The notes under the pieces are model-generated. The model ran no database searches, was not told the origin of the DNA, and was given only the letters and a program-made list of their open reading frames with translations. This document shows, piece after piece, positions 1 to 5,990 of a stretch of DNA of 6,565 bases. Every line of letters begins with the position of its first letter. Position 1 is the stretch's first letter. Where the stretch lies: contig CAJOOL010000274.1 of NCBI GenBank assembly GCA_905236115.1, positions 1-6,565 on the forward strand, in the 5' to 3' direction. This DNA comes from an uncultured Endomicrobiia bacterium. Its GTDB lineage: Bacteria > Elusimicrobiota > Endomicrobiia > Endomicrobiales > Endomicrobiaceae. Made by a program: the position numbers and the translations under genes.

Positions 1-1212
1 AAAACAATGATGATAGGCGACAAAAAATATAAAGAGGGTGATTATATCACTCTTAACGGAACTAAAGGTTTCGTTTATGACGGAGCATTGGCGATGGTTG
101 ATGCTACCGAAAACAAAATTTTGTTTGATTTCTTGAAAATCTGCGATTCCATCAAGAGACTTAAAATCAGAACGAATGCAGATAACCCGGCAGACGCAAA
201 AAAAGCAAGAGCTTTCGGAGCAGAAGGTATCGGCCTTTTCAGAACGGAACATATGTTTTACGGTGAAAATTCCGAAAAACCTTTGTTTGCTTTAAGAAAA
301 ATGATTGCTTCGGCCACTACGGAAGAAAGAAAGAAAGCTTTGGACGAAATGTTCCCTTATATGAAAGACAGTATTAAAGGAACAATGGAAGCTATGGACG
401 GGTATGCCGTAACAATCAGACTTCTTGATCCGCCTTTGCACGAATTTATCCCCAGAGAAGAATCTCAACAGAAAAATATTGCAAAAGAATTGAATATATC
501 TTTGGATGAATTTAAAGCCAGAGCGGAAGCACTTCATGAATCCAATCCTATGATGGGACACAGAGGCGTAAGACTGGGCGTAACATATCCCGAAATAACG
601 GAATATCAGGTAAGAGCAATTTTTGAAGTTGCGGTTGAACTGTTAAAGAAAGGTAAAAAAGTTCATCCGGAAATAATGGTTCCCGTTGTATGCACGGAAA
701 AAGAATTGAAATTCCAGAAAGAAATAGTTGACAGAGTTCATAAGGAAGTTTTGGAAAAAGCCAAAATTAAGAAACTTGATTATTCTTTCGGTTCAATGAT
801 AGAAATTCCCAGAGCAGCACTCACGGCAGATAAACTTGCAAATGTTGCAGAGTTCTTCTCTTTCGGAACAAACGATTTAACTCAAATGAGTTTCGGTTTC
901 TCTAGAGACGATGTCGGTGCATTCTTGGGCGATTATCAGGAAAAGAAGATTTTGGAAGCGGATCCTTTCCAAACAATAGACCAAGAGGGTGTCGGTCAGT
1001 TGATTAAAATGGGACTTGAAAAAGGAAGAAGCGTTCGTAAAAATATGAAAATCGGTATTTGCGGTGAACACGGCGGTGAACCTAAATCCGTTGAATTCTG
1101 CAATGCTATCGGTATGACGTATGTTTCCTGCTCGCCTTTCAGAGTACCTATTGCCAGACTTGCAGCGGCACAGGCAGTTGCAAAAGAAAAAACGGCAAAG
1201 AAGAAAAAATAA
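1..1212 (+). CDS. ppdK: Pyruvate, phosphate dikinase, C-terminal part (5' end outside window)
   Basis: Catalyses reversible interconversion of pyruvate, ATP and Pi with PEP, AMP and PPi in the cytoplasm. The frame is open to base 1, so the ATG at 7 is internal. Roughly 500 N-terminal residues (ATP-grasp and most of the phosphohistidine domain) lie outside the window. Counting from the ATG at 7, the PEP/pyruvate barrel shows FRTEHMF (Arg79), IRLLDPPLHEF (Arg138), SMIEIPRAA (Glu266), FGTNDLTQ (Asn289-Asp290) and GICGEHGGEP (catalytic Cys352). These spacings match Arg561, Arg617, Glu745, Asn768/Asp769 and Cys831 of the Clostridium symbiosum enzyme within about three residues. The GICGEHGG signature separates it from PEP synthase and PTS enzyme I, which share the fold. 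The C-terminus ends in a short Ala/Lys-rich tail (KEKTAKKKK). No catalytic residue visible here is missing. In fermenters with PPi-linked glycolysis the enzyme often replaces or supplements pyruvate kinase; that role here is inference. A hairpin follows the stop. Confidence 0.96.
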   Translation, partial: KTMMIGDKKYKEGDYITLNGTKGFVYDGALAMVDATENKILFDFLKICDSIKRLKIRTNADNPADAKKARAFGAEGIGLFRTEHMFYGENSEKPLFALRKMIASATTEERKKALDEMFPYMKDSIKGTMEAMDGYAVTIRLLDPPLHEFIPREESQQKNIAKELNISLDEFKARAEALHESNPMMGHRGVRLGVTYPEITEYQVRAIFEVAVELLKKGKKVHPEIMVPVVCTEKELKFQKEIVDRVHKEVLEKAKIKKLDYSFGSMIEIPRAALTADKLANVAEFFSFGTNDLTQMSFGFSRDDVGAFLGDYQEKKILEADPFQTIDQEGVGQLIKMGLEKGRSVRKNMKIGICGEHGGEPKSVEFCNAIGMTYVSCSPFRVPIARLAAAQAVAKEKTAKKKK

Positions 1213-1227
1213 TATTGTAAAAATATA

Positions 1228-1258
1228 AAATCGGGTTGATTTTTTGTCAACCCGATTT
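1228..1258 (+). terminator. Hairpin terminator after ppdK
   Basis: A perfect 12-bp inverted repeat (AAATCGGGTTGA at 1228-1239, TCAACCCGATTT at 1247-1258) encloses a 7-nt loop (TTTTTTG). It begins 16 nt after the ppdK stop. The T-tract on the + strand is short (ATTTGTTTAAGTTT); on the - strand the hairpin is followed by a T-rich run, so it could act in either direction. It separates ppdK from the envelope gene run. Confidence 0.8.
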
Positions 1259-1301
1259 GTTTAAGTTTAAGAAGTTTATTAAAAATAAGAGAGAGTAAAA
1301 A

Positions 1302-2546
1302 ATGAAAAAAATATCGGTTTTAATTTTATTTGTTTTCATTGCTTCTTTGGCAAATGCGGCGGTAAGGAACGATTCCAAAAAAGCAGCTAAACAGACGGTT
1401 GCACTGCAGGATGCAGTTACCGTCAACAAATCTTCCGACAGAATTATTCCCAACGGTGAACCGTGCTGTAAGAATGTTGAATTCTATATTGCTCTTCCCG
1501 ATAAAAAAATGAAAGTAAAAAAATGGGATTTTTCCATTGTAAACAACAGCAAAGACAACGAAGTTGTTTATAATCTGTTCGGCAGCGATAACGATATTCC
1601 CAGTGTTATTGTATGGAACGGCAAAACAGGCTGCGGTGAAGACCTTGAGGGAAGTTTCGGTTACGTTTTTACGGCAGATATAGACAAAGAAAATATAGAA
1701 ATAGCAGAAGACAATGCGGTTTTGATAGATATGTCCGCACCTTATGTTTCTTTATCTCTGACAAAAGATACTTTATTTGCGGATAAAGAAAATAATAAAT
1801 TTGAAAATCCTATGTCTATAGCTTTAAATGTCGGTGACGAAAACAAAATAGATATGAAAAAAACAAAGCTTTGCATAAACGGTGCGAAAAATAAAGCCGT
1901 AAAAGAATGGAATTTTGAATATTTCAATAATGTTCCGGGTTCAGTATCCTGGGACGGAACTGATGACGTTTACGGAACGGTTGTTCCTGCAGGTGATTAC
2001 AGTGCAGTTCTTACGGCTTATGATATTTTCGGTAATTCTTCTTCCGCTCAAACGCAGTTTACCGTATTTGAGAAAATTCGTGCAGATTCCAAAATAGTTG
2101 TAAAAGAAGAGCCAAGAGGTTTATTGGTTAATCTCTCAAGCAATGTTTTGTTTGCAACAAGCAAATCCGTTTTAAAGAAAGAAGCGACATCTTCCTTGGA
2201 TGAAACGGTTAATTTGTTAAATATTTATCCTGCAAATAAAGTTTTGATTGAAGGATACACGGATTCTACCGGAATAGAAGAGAAAAACTTAAAACTTTCT
2301 TACGACAGAGCACAGGCAGTTTATGCTTATTTGGTTAAGAAAGGCATCAAGGCGGAAAGACTTACTGCCGTAGGTTACGGTTCCAAAAATCCCGTTGCGG
2401 ATAATAAAACCGCAGTAGGCAGAGCTCAAAACAGAAGAGTAAATATAATAATCTTAAAAAATACCAATAAATCCGAAGAAGCGAAAATAGAAGAAGTTTC
2501 AAATGCTGATAATGCGGCGGCAGGAACTGTTGCAGCCAATAATTAA
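1302..2546 (+). CDS. OmpA-family peptidoglycan-binding protein with duplicated Ig-like (FlgD-type) segments
   Basis: Predicted exported protein tethering the envelope to peptidoglycan; 414 residues. Residues 1-19 form a Sec signal peptide (MKK, hydrophobic core, ANA|A cleavage; no lipobox Cys). Two related Ig-like segments follow, about 68-147 and 190-255: KKWDFSIVNN...VIVWNGK (Trp75, Trp105) and KEWNFEYFNN...SVSWDGTDD...PAGDYSAVLTAYDIFGN (Trp217, Asp232). The second fits the FlgD-Ig type common in multidomain surface proteins. Residues ~274-384 are an OmpA_C domain: LFATSKSVL, EGYTDSTG, LSYDRAQAVYAYL, AVGYGSKNPV and GRAQNRRVNI. Asp321 and Arg336 are 15 residues apart, as are the diaminopimelate-binding Asp271 and Arg286 of Acinetobacter OmpA. 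There is no N-terminal transmembrane barrel, so it is probably periplasmic or peripheral. A low-complexity tail (~30 residues) follows the OmpA domain. The start is set by the signal peptide and an upstream AAGAGAGAG purine stretch. It leads the downstream run of envelope genes. The ligand or partner of the Ig-like part is unknown. Confidence 0.9.
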   Translation: MKKISVLILFVFIASLANAAVRNDSKKAAKQTVALQDAVTVNKSSDRIIPNGEPCCKNVEFYIALPDKKMKVKKWDFSIVNNSKDNEVVYNLFGSDNDIPSVIVWNGKTGCGEDLEGSFGYVFTADIDKENIEIAEDNAVLIDMSAPYVSLSLTKDTLFADKENNKFENPMSIALNVGDENKIDMKKTKLCINGAKNKAVKEWNFEYFNNVPGSVSWDGTDDVYGTVVPAGDYSAVLTAYDIFGNSSSAQTQFTVFEKIRADSKIVVKEEPRGLLVNLSSNVLFATSKSVLKKEATSSLDETVNLLNIYPANKVLIEGYTDSTGIEEKNLKLSYDRAQAVYAYLVKKGIKAERLTAVGYGSKNPVADNKTAVGRAQNRRVNIIILKNTNKSEEAKIEEVSNADNAAAGTVAANN

Positions 2547-2593
2547 ATAATTAAAATAAATAATTTAAAAGGAGTTTAAAGGAAAAAAAGGAA

Positions 2594-3721
2594 ATGAAGA
2601 AAATCAGAATTTTGTGTTTTACGGTTTTACTTTCTTTTGCATTTGTTAATTTATCTTATGCAAAAAGTCATTTTATTACGCCCGGTGCAAGAGCCGGAGG
2701 TTACGGAACGGCATTTGCTGCTGTTGCCGACGATTTAACAGCAATTTATTACAACCCGGCAGGTCTTGCTTATCAGAAAGATACTCAAATAATGGCATCT
2801 TTGTTTTATATTAATTATCCTGCAACGGCAAATGAAAAAAGTTTAGCAAATTACGGAAGTGATAAATATTCCACAAATGCAGCTGTTCCTTTTTTGGCTT
2901 TTTCAACAAAATTTTATTGTGATACCGTTATTGCCGCAGGTGTTTATGCTATAGGCGGAGGCGGTGGAAAACTTGAGAATACTCCTGCAGTTATAGAAAA
3001 AGTTGAAGGCCAGCAGAGCTTTATGGTTTACAATATATCTTTGGCAAAACAGCTTACCGATAAGATTTCTTTAGGTTTGGGCTTTGATGCAATTCAAATG
3101 CAGGATAAATTGGTTGCAAAAGCTCCTGCTATAGATATAGATGTGGATTATAACAGAAGTGCTTTCGGTTTTCAGGGAAATTTAGGTATTATGTATAAAC
3201 CGGTAGAAAAACTTTCAACGGCATTTGTTGTAAGAACCGGAACTTATATAGGACTGCCTACGGAACCTAATTCCGCACTTTCTTATCTCGAATATGTAAA
3301 CGGATATACATATCCTTTGACGTTGGATTTCGGTGTTGCTTATGATATTGTTGACGAGTTTACTGTTGCCGCAGGTATTACAAGAAATAAATATTCTTGG
3401 AACGGTGTTCGTTTCCAAGATACAACACAGATAAGAATAGGTACCGAATTCAGAGCTACCGAAAAATTATCTTTGCATCTCGGTTTTTATTCCGATCCGA
3501 ACATCATAAAAGATACTTACAGAGATTCTTACAGATTGACAAATCTTGATATGTACAATATGAAGTATTTCACTGCAGGTATAGAATATAATTTTACGGA
3601 TGCTTTGAAAGCAGGTTTATCTTTGACCCATTCTTTCACCAATCCCGTAACAAAAGACGGTATAAGATACAAATATGAAGTTAATTTAGGCAGATTTGAC
3701 ATCAGTTATAAATTCTTATAA
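2594..3721 (+). CDS. OMPP1/FadL/TodX-family outer-membrane beta-barrel protein
   Basis: Predicted 375-residue outer-membrane barrel of the family that includes the long-chain fatty acid transporter FadL; also similar at the N-terminus to PorV-type proteins. Residues 1-23 are a signal peptide (MKKIR, hydrophobic core, SYA|K). The mature N-terminus carries the family hallmark at residues 30-59: PGARAGGYGTAF, then AVADDLTAIYYNPAGLAY with YYNPAG at 52-57. The rest alternates aromatic/hydrophobic and polar residues as in beta-strands. The stretch from about 238 (YTYPLTLDFGVAYDI, then AAGITRNKYSW, IRIGTEFRATEKLSLHLGFY) follows the FadL C-terminal strand pattern. It ends in a strand (RFDISYKFL) but with Leu rather than the usual terminal Phe. 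It lies 47 nt after the OmpA-family gene. AAAGGA at 2578-2583 has suitable spacing for the ATG; a stronger AAAAGGAG at 2567-2574 is rather far. No substrate can be named; FadL-like uptake of hydrophobic compounds is a family-based possibility. Confidence 0.85.
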   Translation: MKKIRILCFTVLLSFAFVNLSYAKSHFITPGARAGGYGTAFAAVADDLTAIYYNPAGLAYQKDTQIMASLFYINYPATANEKSLANYGSDKYSTNAAVPFLAFSTKFYCDTVIAAGVYAIGGGGGKLENTPAVIEKVEGQQSFMVYNISLAKQLTDKISLGLGFDAIQMQDKLVAKAPAIDIDVDYNRSAFGFQGNLGIMYKPVEKLSTAFVVRTGTYIGLPTEPNSALSYLEYVNGYTYPLTLDFGVAYDIVDEFTVAAGITRNKYSWNGVRFQDTTQIRIGTEFRATEKLSLHLGFYSDPNIIKDTYRDSYRLTNLDMYNMKYFTAGIEYNFTDALKAGLSLTHSFTNPVTKDGIRYKYEVNLGRFDISYKFL

Positions 3722-3741
3722 TAACAAAGAGGCAGCAATAA

Positions 3742-4836
3742 ATGATTCCTTTAGTAAAACCGATTTTTAGCGGCAAAGAAAAACAGTTAATTAACGAAGT
3801 TATAGATTCCGGTATAGTTGCAAGCGGTAAATATGTGGAAGAGTTTGAGCAAAAATTTGCAAAACTTTCCCAAGCAAAGTTCGGTACTGCCTGTTCCAGC
3901 GGAACAACGGCACTTCATGCGGCGCTTCTTGCCTGCGGTATTAAGTCCGGGGATAAAGTTATCACTACGCCTTTTACTTTTATCGCAACGGCCAATTCCG
4001 TTCTTTACTGCGGTGCTAAACCTTTGTTTGCCGATATTGACCCTGAAACTTATAACATAAGTCCTAAATCGGTGGAAGAAATTCTTGAAAAAGAAAAAGA
4101 TGTTAAAGCTGTTATCTGTGTTCATTTATACGGTTTACCGTGCAATATGGATGAGCTTTTAAAACTTAAAGAAAAATATAAATTTGTTTTAATTGAAGAT
4201 GCCTGCCAGGCACATTTGGCGGAATATAAAGGCAGAAGAGTCGGTGCCATAGGCGATGCCGGGGCTTTTTCTTTCTATGCTACCAAGAATATGACCACGG
4301 GCGAGGGCGGAGTAGTTTTAACCGATAATGCACGTATTGACGCTCTTGCAAGAAAGTATATCAACCACGGAAGAACCGCACACTATGAACACGATATTTT
4401 AGGTTTTAATTTCAGACTTACAAATATTGCTGCCGCTATGGGTATAGCACAATGTGAAAGTATTGAAGAAAGAACCAAACAGAGAATAGCAAATGCCCAA
4501 AAATTGTCCGACGGTTTAAAAGATGCCGATTTTCTTGAAACGCCGTTTGTTCCAAAAGATTATACACATGTTTATCATCAGTATACGCTCAGAATAAAAG
4601 ACGGTTTAAGAGATAAATTTATGCAGTATTTGAAAGATTCCGGTATCGGCTGCGGAATACATTATCCGCAGGTTGTCTATAAACAGCCTTTATATCAAAG
4701 TTTGGGATATAAAAACGGTTTGTGTCCGGAAGCCGAAAAAGCTGTAGAAGAAGTAATTTCCATTCCTGTTCATCCGTCTCTCAGCGAAGAAGATTTAAAT
4801 ACGATTATAAAAACAATAAAAGGTTTTAAGAAATGA
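3742..4836 (+). CDS. DegT/DnrJ/EryC1/StrS-family PLP-dependent sugar aminotransferase (candidate GnnB-type)
   Basis: Predicted cytoplasmic aminotransferase (364 residues, a normal family length) that adds an amino group to a nucleotide-linked keto-sugar, usually with glutamate as donor. Visible family motifs in order: SGTTALHAALLACGI (phosphate-binding region), TTPFTFIATANSVLYCGA, FADIDPETYNI, LIEDACQAH with Asp153 predicted to contact the PLP ring nitrogen, FSFYATKNMTTGEGGVV with Lys182 as the predicted Schiff-base lysine, NHGR, GFNFRLTNIAAAMG, GIHYP and IPVHPSLSEED. The ATG follows an AGAGG Shine-Dalgarno with 9-nt spacing, 20 nt after the barrel gene. The stop codon overlaps the next start (ATGA), so it is translationally coupled to a Gfo/Idh/MocA oxidoreductase. 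An oxidoreductase/aminotransferase pair implies 3-oxidation then transamination of a UDP-sugar. By analogy with GnnA/GnnB the product could be UDP-GlcNAc3N; WlbB/WbpE-like formation of a diamino-uronate is the main alternative. The family call is firm; the substrate is inference. Confidence 0.93.
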   Translation: MIPLVKPIFSGKEKQLINEVIDSGIVASGKYVEEFEQKFAKLSQAKFGTACSSGTTALHAALLACGIKSGDKVITTPFTFIATANSVLYCGAKPLFADIDPETYNISPKSVEEILEKEKDVKAVICVHLYGLPCNMDELLKLKEKYKFVLIEDACQAHLAEYKGRRVGAIGDAGAFSFYATKNMTTGEGGVVLTDNARIDALARKYINHGRTAHYEHDILGFNFRLTNIAAAMGIAQCESIEERTKQRIANAQKLSDGLKDADFLETPFVPKDYTHVYHQYTLRIKDGLRDKFMQYLKDSGIGCGIHYPQVVYKQPLYQSLGYKNGLCPEAEKAVEEVISIPVHPSLSEEDLNTIIKTIKGFKK

Positions 4837-5771
4837 GCAAAATAAAAGTTGCAGTTGTCGGCGTAGGTTCTTTGGGACAGCACCACGCAAGAATTTTATC
4901 TACACACGAAAATGCCGAACTTATCGGTGTAGTTGATGCTGATGCCGAAAGAGGAAAAACTATTTCAAAAAAATGCAATACGGCAAATTTTACCGATGTT
5001 AAGGATGTTATAGGCAAAATTCAGGCGGCTGTAATTTCCGTGCCTACTCCGTATCATTATGATATTGCAAAACAGTTTCTTAATGCTGGTGTTCACTGTT
5101 TGGTGGAAAAGCCTTTCACCGAGACTGTGGAACAGTCTACCGAGCTGATAAGAATTGCCAGAGATAAAAATCTTGTTTTACAGGTGGGGCATGTTGAACG
5201 TTTTAATCCTGCAATTATTGCGGCTTATCCGTATGTAACAGAGCCTAAATTTATAGAAGTTAACCGTCTTGGCCCTTACGACCCCAGAACCAGCCATATA
5301 GGTGTGGTTTTGGATTTAATGATACATGATTTGGATATGCTGTTGAATTTTGTTAAAAGTAAAGTTGTCAGTTTTGAAGCGTACGGTGCAAAAATTCTTT
5401 CCGAACATGAAGATATTGCAAAGGTCAGAATAAAGTTTGCCAACGGTTGTGTTGCGGATGTTTCCACCAGCAGAGTAACAATAGATAAATACAGAAAGAT
5501 AAGAATATTTCAGAAAGACAGCTATGTTTCCGTGGATTATGCCGGAAAAAGTTTGAAAATTTACAAGAAAAAACCGAATGTTTCCGTGGTAAAAAGTCTT
5601 CTTGATATAGATGTAATTAAGCCGAAAGTTCAGACCGGTGAGCCGTTAGCTTATGAACTGACACACTTTTTAAACTGTGTTATTGAGGGCAAAAAACCTT
5701 TGGTTTCCGGCGAGCAGGGCAGAGATGCTCTGGAGCTGGCACACGATATATTACACTATATGCAATTTTAA
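4833..5771 (+). CDS. Gfo/Idh/MocA-family NAD-dependent oxidoreductase (candidate GnnA-type UDP-GlcNAc 3-dehydrogenase)
   Basis: Predicted cytoplasmic sugar dehydrogenase, 312 residues. The N-terminal Rossmann fold has GVGSLGQHHARIL (residues 10-22), VVDAD after the second strand, AVISVPTPYHYD, and the family EKP motif (Glu92-Lys93-Pro94), whose Lys is usually catalytic. VGHVERFNPA (118-127) and VVLDLMIHDLDML (158-170, Asp161 and His165) form the active-site region. The C-terminal sheet includes HEDIAKVRIKFANGCVADV and RKIRIFQKDSYVSVDY. From memory these strings closely resemble the Gfo/Idh proteins encoded in lpx (lipid A) clusters and GnnA, which oxidises the 3-OH of UDP-GlcNAc. WlbA-type UDP-GlcNAcA 3-dehydrogenases have a different H-containing motif. 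AAAAGG at 4818-4823 lies 9 nt before the ATG. The start overlaps the aminotransferase stop by four bases, tying the two reactions together. It is the last gene of the run and is followed by a terminator. The family is certain; the substrate is inference. Confidence 0.92.
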   Translation: MSKIKVAVVGVGSLGQHHARILSTHENAELIGVVDADAERGKTISKKCNTANFTDVKDVIGKIQAAVISVPTPYHYDIAKQFLNAGVHCLVEKPFTETVEQSTELIRIARDKNLVLQVGHVERFNPAIIAAYPYVTEPKFIEVNRLGPYDPRTSHIGVVLDLMIHDLDMLLNFVKSKVVSFEAYGAKILSEHEDIAKVRIKFANGCVADVSTSRVTIDKYRKIRIFQKDSYVSVDYAGKSLKIYKKKPNVSVVKSLLDIDVIKPKVQTGEPLAYELTHFLNCVIEGKKPLVSGEQGRDALELAHDILHYMQF

Positions 5772-5777
5772 AACGAC

Positions 5778-5835
5778 AGCTGAGAAGCTGAGGAACGGCG
5801 AAGACGAGAATGGCTGAAAATTAGAGGATTGGAAG
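5778..5835. repeat. Purine-rich degenerate short repeat after the oxidoreductase gene
   Basis: AGCTGAG occurs twice in near-tandem (5778-5784 and 5786-5792, 8-nt period). It is followed by related GAA/GAG/GCTGA-rich sequence, including GGCTGA at 5812-5817. The stretch is markedly richer in G and A than the AT-rich sequence after it and holds no credible ORF or ribosome site. It may be the remnant of a small tandem repeat; its function is unknown. Confidence 0.4.
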
Positions 5836-5863
5836 AATAGAAAAATTTTTAAATAAAATATTT

Positions 5864-5905
5864 GAGGCGAACGGAAAAATAAAGTTTCCGCCCGCCTCGT
5901 TTTTT
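5864..5905 (+). terminator. Rho-independent terminator of the envelope gene run
   Basis: Two 6-bp stems (GAGGCG 5864-5869 with CGCCTC 5893-5898; CGGAAA 5872-5877 with TTTCCG 5885-5890) are separated by a 2x2 internal mismatch (AA/CC). They close a 7-nt loop and are followed by G and six T residues (5900-5905). It lies 92 nt after the oxidoreductase stop and would end transcription of the four-gene run. On the - strand it would also face the convergent pilin transcript. Confidence 0.85.
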
Positions 5906-5930
5906 AGGATTAACGCTATGTATTAATCCT
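5906..5930. repeat. Perfect 8-bp inverted repeat abutting the terminator
   Basis: AGGATTAA (5906-5913) and TTAATCCT (5923-5930) are exact reverse complements around a 9-nt spacer (CGCTATGTA). The repeat starts at the base after the terminator T-tract. No T-tract follows directly on either strand, so it is not itself a typical terminator. It could be a second RNA hairpin, a dyad protein-binding site or chance. Confidence 0.5.
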
Positions 5931-5941
5931 TGTAGGTGAGT

Positions 5942-5979
5942 TTTATTTTTTTAAAAATAAATAATGCTTTATTTGCATT
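5942..5979 (-). terminator. Weak candidate terminator for the convergent pilin gene
   Basis: On the - strand, 11 nt after the pilin stop codon, AATGC and GCATT (5975-5979 and 5963-5967) can pair around a 7-nt loop. A T-rich run follows (ATTTATTTTT). The same stretch contains an all-A/T perfect 9-bp palindrome (5942-5950 with 5953-5961). The stems are short and AT-rich, so termination may depend instead on the GC-rich hairpin further on. Confidence 0.3.
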
Positions 5980-5990
5980 CAAACATTTCA

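Noticed and set aside
7..1212. ATG at base 7 as the true start of a short, PEP-domain-only protein
   Set aside because: The frame is open to base 1, there is no ribosome site before base 7, and the sequence begins inside the end of the phosphohistidine domain. This is a gene cut by the window edge.
7..1212. PEP synthase or PTS enzyme I instead of PPDK
   Set aside because: They share the barrel fold, but GICGEHGGEP around the catalytic Cys and IRLLDPPLHEF are PPDK signatures.
2594..3721. PorV component of a type IX secretion system
   Set aside because: The N-terminal hallmark is shared, but the C-terminal strand pattern fits FadL/OMPP1 better, and no other type IX genes or sorting domains are present.
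3787..4125. 112-codon open frame on the - strand inside the aminotransferase gene
   Set aside because: It lies opposite a strongly supported gene, with no ribosome site and no recognisable domain. It is a by-product of the AT-rich coding strand.
3742..5771. Firm assignment of the pair to WlbA/WbpE-type diamino-uronate synthesis
   Set aside because: The oxidoreductase active-site string differs from what I recall of WlbA, and no other pathway genes are in the window. Kept only as an alternative.
5778..5930. CRISPR array or mobile element in the convergent spacer
   Set aside because: The repeats are short, degenerate and not regularly spaced with unique spacers. There is no transposase and there are no paired terminal repeats.
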